Source of the DNA: Chloroflexota bacterium
GTDB taxonomy: Bacteria > Chloroflexota > Anaerolineae > Promineifilales > Promineifilaceae
Assembly (NCBI GenBank): GCA_020353135.1
Contig: CP070688.1
Span: 3,101,940 to 3,122,817, forward strand
Direction of reading: 5' to 3'
Length of the DNA stretch: 20,878 nucleotides
In this document: in pieces, positions 16,854 through 20,878 of the stretch
Layout of the letters: the number at the start of each line of letters is the position of its first letter
How positions within the stretch are numbered: the first letter of the stretch is position 1
Notes under the pieces: generated by a model
The model's input: the letters and a program-made list of their open reading frames with translations, nothing else
Told to the model about the DNA's origin: nothing
Database searches by the model: none
Made by a program: the position numbers and the translations under genes

Positions 16854-16946
16854 ATGAGTGAAACCTTGGTCCGTCTCAGCTATTTCGCCTTTTATAGCTC
16901 TCAATCGCCGCTCTGGCTGTGCGCGGAGGCTTCCTTGGTTCACTAA
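16854..16946 (+). CDS. Aromatic-residue-rich leader peptide (attenuator)
   Basis: This is a 30-codon ORF ending at TAA 16944-16946. Residues 9-14 are SYFAFY, so four of five consecutive codons (TAT, TTC, then TTT, TAT) encode Tyr or Phe. A single Trp codon (TGG 16914-16916) lies further on. The ATG is about 3 nt from the predicted transcription start, so translation would be leaderless. The ORF lies between a strong promoter and an intrinsic terminator, and the genes behind it make chorismate-pathway products leading to Phe and Tyr. This is the arrangement of known amino-acid attenuator leaders (pheL and trpL types). The peptide is unlikely to have a function of its own. I infer that ribosome stalling on the Tyr/Phe codons senses charged tRNA. 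Confidence 0.78.
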   Translation: MSETLVRLSYFAFYSSQSPLWLCAEASLVH

Positions 16947-16989
16947 CTAGTAGAACAGGCAGGAAACGACGATAGCGCAGGACGCGGCG
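16906..16989 (+). promoter_or_regulatory. Predicted antiterminator pairing of the aro leader
   Basis: RNA 16906-16924 can pair with 16975-16989. CGCCGC (16906-16911) pairs with GCGGCG (16984-16989), TCT (16912-16914) with GGA (16980-16982) past a bulged C, and TGCGC (16920-16924) with GCGCA (16975-16979). That is 14 pairs, one of them G-U. The 3' strand contains the entire 5' arm of the terminator, so the two folds exclude each other. The 5' strand starts just beyond where a ribosome waiting at Tyr14 would end. Confidence 0.6.
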
Positions 16990-17010
16990 GTAAGCGCCGG
17001 GTCCTTTTTT
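16979..17010 (+). terminator. Intrinsic terminator / attenuator in front of aroH
   Basis: AGGACGCGGCG (16979-16989) pairs with CGCCGGGTCCT (16995-17005) in an 11-position stem with one central G/G mismatch and a 5-nt loop. A run of six T (17005-17010) and a further T-rich stretch follow. It stands about 190 bp after the upstream gene and 41 bp before the aroH ATG. It is therefore too late to serve mainly the upstream gene and well placed to control aroH and aroF. Confidence 0.85.
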
Positions 17011-17050
17011 GTTGTTTGTTGGCAACCCGTAGTTAGGACGAGATTTGGTT

Positions 17051-17524
17051 ATGAACGCTGCAGAGATTTCCCAGAATGGGCAGGAACAACTCGAAGGTCC
17101 ATTGTTGTGTCGCGGAATACGTGGGGCGACGACAGTAGAGGAGAACACGGCCGAGGCAATTCTTTCGGCAACCCGAGAATTGCTTTTTATCATTATCAGG
17201 GCCAATGACATCGATGTCGACGATGTGGCTAGCGCCATATTCACCACTACCAGGGATCTTGACGCCACATACCCGGCATTGGCGGCCAGGCAGCTGGGGT
17301 GGTATGATGCGGCGCTTCTCTGCGGTAATGAGATGGAAGTGCCGGGTGGCCTGGAGCGCTGCATCAGGATTCTTGTGCACTGGAACACGACCCGCGGCCC
17401 AGACGACATCGTCCATGTCTATCTGCGCGGTGCGAAGAATCTGCGGCCGGATCGTAACGAGTTGCCGGAGATCCCAATTGAGGATATAGAAGCGGCGGTC
17501 AATTTCAAGAAGTTGGATCTCTAG
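17051..17524 (+). CDS. aroH: Chorismate mutase, AroH type
   Basis: The enzyme rearranges chorismate to prephenate, the branch point towards Phe and Tyr. The product is 157 aa from the ATG at 17051. A TTG at 17045 lies 6 nt after AGGA and could be the true start, adding two residues. The sequence matches the trimeric AroH family of Bacillus rather than the helical AroQ type: [13 protein letters not shown] (21-33, with Arg24 equivalent to the catalytic Arg7), the [15 protein letters not shown] block with the active-site Glu and Arg, and [13 protein letters not shown] with the active-site Tyr. The first 20 residues are an N-terminal extension absent from Bacillus AroH. It lies directly behind the attenuator and 47 bp before aroF. 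Confidence 0.95.
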   Translation: MNAAEISQNGQEQLEGPLLCRGIRGATTVEENTAEAILSATRELLFIIIRANDIDVDDVASAIFTTTRDLDATYPALAARQLGWYDAALLCGNEMEVPGGLERCIRILVHWNTTRGPDDIVHVYLRGAKNLRPDRNELPEIPIEDIEAAVNFKKLDL

Positions 17525-17571
17525 CGGTTGGCGTTTGGGCCATCCAAGTTGTTAGAGACAGGGACAACAAG

Positions 17572-18591
17572 ATGATGATCGTAATAATGAAGTCTCAGGC
17601 CAAAATGAGCAACATTTCGGCCGTCATAACCAAGGTAGAAGATGCCGGATACCGGGTTCATCTTTCCGAAGGCGAAGAACGGACGATTATCGGGATCATT
17701 GGTGACGGCCGGCCCATCGAACGCGACCAGCTTGAAAGAATGCCTGGAGTCGAACGATGCGTTCCCGTCTTGGAGCCCTTCAAATTGGCCAGTCGTGATT
17801 TCAAACCCACTGGCACGACTTTTCCCATCGGCCAGCATATGGTAGGCGGCGATGAAGTCATCTTGATGGCCGGACCATGCTCGGTCGAGAGCCGCAGCCA
17901 AATAATTGAGACCGCTCATGCCTGTAAGGAAGCCGGTGCTCATATCTTGCGCGGCGGAGCCTTCAAGCCGCGCACGTCACCCTATTCCTTTCAGGGCTTG
18001 GGCGAAGAGGGTCTCAAGTATTTGGCCGAGGCCAGGGAGCAAACCGGTTTACCAATCGTCACCGAGGTTATGGAGCCAGCGCTGGTGCCGCTCGTCTGCG
18101 AATACGCTGATATCCTACAGATAGGCGCTCGTAACATGCAGAACTACGCCTTGCTGCACGCGGTCGGAGAAGCCCAACATCCGGTAATGCTCAAGCGCGG
18201 CATGAGCAGTCTGATGAAAGAATGGCTCATGTGCGCCGAATATATCCTCAGCCATGGCAACGCGCGGGTAATGCTCTGCGAGCGGGGTATCCGGACCTTT
18301 GAACGGTACACGCGCAACACTTTCGACATCAATGCGATTGCCGTGGTAAAGCAAGTTTCCCACCTGCCGATCATAGCCGATCCTAGTCATGCTACCGGCA
18401 AATGGGAATATGTGGCCGCCGCCGCCAGGGCGGCAGTGGCCGCAGGCGCCGACGGTCTCATTATCGAGGTTCACCCGCGCCCGGAAGAGGCCCTTTCCGA
18501 CGGCGTACAGTCGCTGAAACCCAGGCGATTTGGGCAATTGGTCGAAGAGATGAAGCGCATTGCCGAGGTAGTTGGGCGTCGCATCTTGTAG
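17572..18591 (+). CDS. aroF: 3-deoxy-7-phosphoheptulonate (DAHP) synthase, type I beta with ferredoxin-like regulatory domain
   Basis: It condenses phosphoenolpyruvate and erythrose-4-phosphate in the first step of the shikimate pathway. The product is 339 aa; the ATG at 17572 lies 8 nt after AGGG. Residues 1 to about 70 form the ferredoxin-like N-terminal domain ([15 protein letters not shown]), which in the Thermotoga enzyme mediates feedback inhibition by Phe and Tyr. The TIM barrel carries AGPCSVE (near 100), [39 protein letters not shown], and ADPSHATG with metal-binding His, then [13 protein letters not shown]. All are close to the Thermotoga-type sequence. The enzyme may thus be controlled at two levels: allosterically and by the attenuator ahead of aroH. 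Confidence 0.96.
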   Translation: MMIVIMKSQAKMSNISAVITKVEDAGYRVHLSEGEERTIIGIIGDGRPIERDQLERMPGVERCVPVLEPFKLASRDFKPTGTTFPIGQHMVGGDEVILMAGPCSVESRSQIIETAHACKEAGAHILRGGAFKPRTSPYSFQGLGEEGLKYLAEAREQTGLPIVTEVMEPALVPLVCEYADILQIGARNMQNYALLHAVGEAQHPVMLKRGMSSLMKEWLMCAEYILSHGNARVMLCERGIRTFERYTRNTFDINAIAVVKQVSHLPIIADPSHATGKWEYVAAAARAAVAAGADGLIIEVHPRPEEALSDGVQSLKPRRFGQLVEEMKRIAEVVGRRIL

Positions 18592-18616
18592 ATAGCCTGG
18601 TGGGTCTCCGGCCATC

Positions 18617-18644
18617 TTGTCGCACTTGCCGCATTCAGTATAAT
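18617..18644 (+). promoter_or_regulatory. Promoter candidate for the chlD-type gene
   Basis: TTGTCG (18617-18622) and a perfect TATAAT (18639-18644) are separated by 16 bp. The start would be near 18651, leaving a 5' UTR of about 23 nt that contains GGAG (18663-18666), 7 nt before the ATG at 18674. This gene would therefore be transcribed separately from aroF and, unlike others here, with a normal leader. Confidence 0.6.
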
Positions 18645-18673
18645 CAGCACCACTTAGGAATCGGAGCAAATTG

Positions 18674-19774
18674 ATGCCACGAGCAGTATTTCCCTTCACC
18701 GCGATAGTCGGCCAAGAGCGCATGAAACGTGCGCTCATCCTTAACGCGGTCAGCCCACAGATAGGCGGCGTGCTGATCCGCGGAGAGCGCGGCACGGCGA
18801 AGTCGACGGCCGCCCGGGCGCTCGCGGCTCTGCTACCTGATATCGAGGTCATCGGCGATTGCCATTTCGGATGCGATCCGTGGCGGCCGAACGAGTGGTG
18901 CGACGATTGCCGCGTTCGTCATTCAAACGGCCAGCTAGAAACATTGACCCGCCTGACCTCGTTTGTCGACCTACCGGTCAGCGCCACGGAGGATCGTGTC
19001 GTCGGCACATTGGACATCGAACAGGCCATTCAAAAAGGCGAGAAACACTTCGAACCAGGTGTATTGGCTTCGGCCAATCGCGGGCTGCTCTATGTGGACG
19101 AAGTCAACCTACTGGATGACCACGTGGTCGATCTGTTATTGGATTCAGCGGCTATGGGCGTCAACGTGGTTGAGCGTGAGGGCATCAGTTTTAGCCATCC
19201 GGCCAAGTTCATCCTGGTTGGGACAATGAATCCTGAAGAAGGCGACATACGGCCGCAACTGCTCGATCGATTCGCTTTCTCAGTTCACATAAGCGGCCTG
19301 CTCGATCCTGAGCAGCGCATGCAGATCATGGAACGACGTATTAACTTCGAGAGCAATCCGGATGAATTCCGCACTCAGTGGCGCGATCAGGAGCAGCAGC
19401 TTTCCGACCAGATCGCCCGCGCCCGCGAACAGGTTCATCATGTGCGCTATACCCGGCGCAATCTGGCGGCTATCGCCGCCCTGACGGCTTCCATGAAAGT
19501 GGATGGTCACCGCGCCGATCTGGTGATCTTGCGCGGCGCGCAAGCTCACGCGGCCTTCCATGGCCGTAACGACATCATCGAAGAGGACATCATCCTCGCC
19601 GCTGAACTTGCCCTGCCCCACCGAATCAAGGCCCAGCCATTCCAGCAATCGGCCATTGGCGCCTACGAACTGCAAGAACGATTGGAGGAAGTGACCAGCG
19701 AATGGGGTGAAGGCGAATTCGGCGAAGAGGCAGAACAGTCCGAAGAAGTCCCGTCAGGTAAAAAAAAAGCTTAG
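18674..19774 (+). CDS. chlD: Mg/Co-chelatase-type AAA+ ATPase (unshifted product, small subunit-like)
   Basis: Read without a frameshift, this ORF gives 366 aa, the length of a stand-alone ChlI/BchI small chelatase subunit. The start ATG lies 7 nt after GGAG. Motifs are Walker A GERGTAKST (37-45) and a four-Cys cluster (Cys63, Cys67, Cys76, Cys79) typical of ChlI/BchI-type ATPases. Walker B follows in GLLYVDEVNLLDD (Asp142, Glu143), then a sensor region GTMNPEEGDIRPQLLDRF, with a helical lid to about 330. The tail is an acidic linker that stops at KKKA. This linker normally continues into the VWA domain of ChlD, and here it does so in the -1 frame from a run of nine A. By family it is a motor of ATP-driven metal insertion into a tetrapyrrole. 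No cobN or chlH partner lies in the window, so the metal is undecided. Confidence 0.93.
   Translation: MPRAVFPFTAIVGQERMKRALILNAVSPQIGGVLIRGERGTAKSTAARALAALLPDIEVIGDCHFGCDPWRPNEWCDDCRVRHSNGQLETLTRLTSFVDLPVSATEDRVVGTLDIEQAIQKGEKHFEPGVLASANRGLLYVDEVNLLDDHVVDLLLDSAAMGVNVVEREGISFSHPAKFILVGTMNPEEGDIRPQLLDRFAFSVHISGLLDPEQRMQIMERRINFESNPDEFRTQWRDQEQQLSDQIARAREQVHHVRYTRRNLAAIAALTASMKVDGHRADLVILRGAQAHAAFHGRNDIIEEDIILAAELALPHRIKAQPFQQSAIGAYELQERLEEVTSEWGEGEFGEEAEQSEEVPSGKKKA
19760..19768 (+). other. chlD: A9 slippery site: probable programmed -1 frameshift or transcript slippage
   Basis: Nine consecutive A are read as Lys-Lys-Lys in the first frame, followed by GCT and the stop TAG (19772-19774). A -1 shift here continues with AGC TTA GAT into the VWA ORF without any stop, giving 680 aa in total. 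A run this long can cause both RNA polymerase slippage and ribosomal slipping. Programmed frameshifting in chlD genes, making small and medium chelatase subunits from one gene, has been reported. A homopolymer sequencing error is the main alternative. Confidence 0.75.
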
Positions 19775-20715
19775 ATAGCGAGGAGTCCTCTGAAGGTTCA
19801 GATGTCTCCCAAACGGATGCCGGCCCCCAATCTGTGCCCCAATCGGCCCAGGATAGTCAATGGTGGGAGGGCGGTCAAGACGTAGACTCAGGGCAAGAAT
19901 TCATGGCCCGTCGGCTTGACACGCAGCTCGACCGCCTGACGCGCCGTTCAGCCGGCCGCCGATCGCGCACAAAGACCGATCGCAAGCGCGGCCGGTATAT
20001 CCAGTCCCGTTTACCTACCAAGGACAAAGTAACCGATCTAGCCTTCGACGCGACGCTGAGAGCGGCCGCACCCCACCAACGTGATCGAGATCGCTCACAG
20101 ATGGCCTTAGCGCTTAAGAGGCAAGATTTGAGGGAGAAGGTAAGAGTGCGGCGCTCGGCCAACCTTGTCATGTTCGTAGTCGACGCCAGCTGGAGCATGG
20201 CCGTAGCCGAGCGTATGGAGGCAACCAAAGGGGCGATCATGTCTCTCCTGACCGATGCCTACCAGCGGCGTGATCGGGTGGGATTGGTTGTCTTCAACAA
20301 AAATGATGCCCGGATGGTTCTGTCGCCAACCAACTCCGTTCAGCTAGCCCGCGATGCGCTGGCCGACATCGCGGTGGGCGGCAAAACTCCTTTGTCGGCC
20401 GGATTGCTCCTGGCCTTCGAGGTCTTCCGCAAAGAAGCGCATCTCCATCCGGATGTCATGCCGCTCATGATATTGCTCACCGATGGCGCCGGAAACGTTA
20501 GCATGTCCAATCTCCCTCCCCAGGAGGAAGCGCATAAGATCGCCAGGCTCATTAGGGACAATGGTATCCGATCTGTGGTGATCAACATGGAACATGCGGC
20601 TTTTGACCAGGGCCTGGCTCAGTTACTGGCCGATAACCTGGATGCCCCGTGCAACACGTTGGACGATCTACACGCCACCGCACTATACCAGAAAGTGCTG
20701 GAGGTCCTGGACTAG
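19768..20715 (+). CDS. chlD: VWA (integrin I) half of the chelatase medium subunit, reached by -1 frameshift
   Basis: This frame runs from the A9 site to the TAG at 20713-20715 and adds 315 residues to the ATPase part. It starts with a Ser/Asp/Glu/Gln-rich linker, then a basic region with RSRTKTDRKRGRY, and then the VWA domain. The MIDAS motif is FVVDASWSM (Asp504, Ser506, Ser508 in the fused product), with the Thr loop GGKTPLSAGL and ILLTDGAGN. ChlD uses this domain to bind the large chelatase subunit and to form the motor complex with the small subunit. Independent initiation is weakly supported. A GTG at 19834 has no ribosome binding site, and an ATG at 19903 has AGGG 9 nt upstream but would drop most of the linker. 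Confidence 0.88.
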   Translation, partial: SLDSEESSEGSDVSQTDAGPQSVPQSAQDSQWWEGGQDVDSGQEFMARRLDTQLDRLTRRSAGRRSRTKTDRKRGRYIQSRLPTKDKVTDLAFDATLRAAAPHQRDRDRSQMALALKRQDLREKVRVRRSANLVMFVVDASWSMAVAERMEATKGAIMSLLTDAYQRRDRVGLVVFNKNDARMVLSPTNSVQLARDALADIAVGGKTPLSAGLLLAFEVFRKEAHLHPDVMPLMILLTDGAGNVSMSNLPPQEEAHKIARLIRDNGIRSVVINMEHAAFDQGLAQLLADNLDAPCNTLDDLHATALYQKVLEVLD

Positions 20716-20745
20716 CGTGATCCAACCGGGGTAAGCGGCTGGCGA

Positions 20746-20878
20746 TCAGCGCCCGAAATGCATGGGCATTATGATATGCAAGAAACTATCGTCGCCAACC
20801 GCCTTTAATACGCCAGGTTCAGTCGATCGGGTCGTCTCCAAGGCCACTTGTGGTGCATCCATAACACCCAATACCTGG
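20746..20878 (-). CDS. dnaN: DNA polymerase III beta subunit (sliding clamp), C-terminal end only
   Basis: The minus strand encodes the last 43 residues of a protein whose 5' part lies beyond the right edge. It reads QVLGVMDAPQVALETTR, then PGVLKAVGDDSFLHIIMPMH and FGR before the TGA at 20748-20746. This matches the end of bacterial beta clamps, including the sequence around the C-terminal MPMR/MPMH peptide that contributes to the partner-binding pocket. Only 30 bp separate its stop from the convergent chlD stop, and I see no clear hairpin terminator between them. Confidence 0.88.
   Translation of the reverse strand, partial: QVLGVMDAPQVALETTRSTEPGVLKAVGDDSFLHIIMPMHFGR

Noticed and set aside
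16878..16899. AGCTAT...ATAGCT inverted repeat within the leader peptide ORF
   Set aside because: It is only 6 bp with a 10-nt loop and AT-rich. It may add to the attenuator folding, but it does not exclude the terminator or antiterminator and is not needed for the model.
16979..17010. The hairpin as an ordinary terminator of the solute-binding lipoprotein gene, or as part of a T-box
   Set aside because: It is about 190 bp past that gene and behind a new promoter. I saw no T-box sequence motif, whereas a leader ORF with clustered Tyr/Phe codons is present.
18115..18852. 245-codon minus-strand ORF
   Set aside because: It is antisense to aroF and the start of the chelatase gene, both strongly supported by motifs, and it has no ribosome binding site or recognisable motif.
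1..20878. CRISPR arrays, tRNAs, insertion sequences, prophage or anti-phage systems
   Set aside because: I looked for regular repeats, tRNA T-arm sequences, transposase or integrase motifs and terminal inverted repeats on both strands and found none. The gene content is ordinary chromosomal housekeeping.

Overview
The window looks like a chromosomal housekeeping segment from a member of the Chloroflexota (Anaerolineae or a relative). This is an inference. It rests on Thr/Pro-rich (TPTP-type) linkers in exported proteins, a Ser/Thr kinase with an NBR1-type Ig-like exterior in place of PASTA repeats, a type III pantothenate kinase, a Thermotoga-type DAHP synthase, and moderately high GC. No prophage, insertion sequence, CRISPR array, tRNA, rRNA or recognisable defence locus was seen.

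Layout. Positions 1-7643 run on the minus strand. In transcription order they hold an exported single-pass membrane protein, peptidyl-tRNA hydrolase (pth), transcription-repair coupling factor (mfd), a small unknown protein, and a membrane Ser/Thr kinase that leaves the window at position 1. A 436-bp divergent spacer (7644-8079) separates this run from a plus-strand lipoprotein with three tandem DsbA-like domains (8080-10152). A minus-strand run (14211 down to 10162) encodes an M19 dipeptidase, an epoxide-hydrolase-like alpha/beta hydrolase, a cysteine-desulfurase-like class V aminotransferase and a methyltransferase. The last three are tightly packed or overlapping. On the plus strand, coaX overlaps a solute-binding lipoprotein gene (14398-16792).

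The most informative part is 16816-18591. A near-consensus promoter drives a 30-codon leader peptide in which Tyr, Phe, Phe and Tyr fall at residues 10-14. A strong intrinsic terminator follows, whose 5' arm can instead pair with RNA just downstream of those codons. Next come chorismate mutase (aroH) and DAHP synthase (aroF). This reads as a ribosome-mediated transcription attenuator for an aromatic amino acid operon.

From 18674 to 20715 a chelatase-type AAA+ ORF and a VWA ORF are joined by a -1 shift at a run of nine A residues. The likely outcome is one chlD gene giving a 366-aa small subunit and a 680-aa medium subunit. The window closes with the 3' end of dnaN on the minus strand.

Several starts (about 2523, 16854 and 14398) lie 6-9 nt after a -10 hexamer, which suggests leaderless or near-leaderless transcripts.
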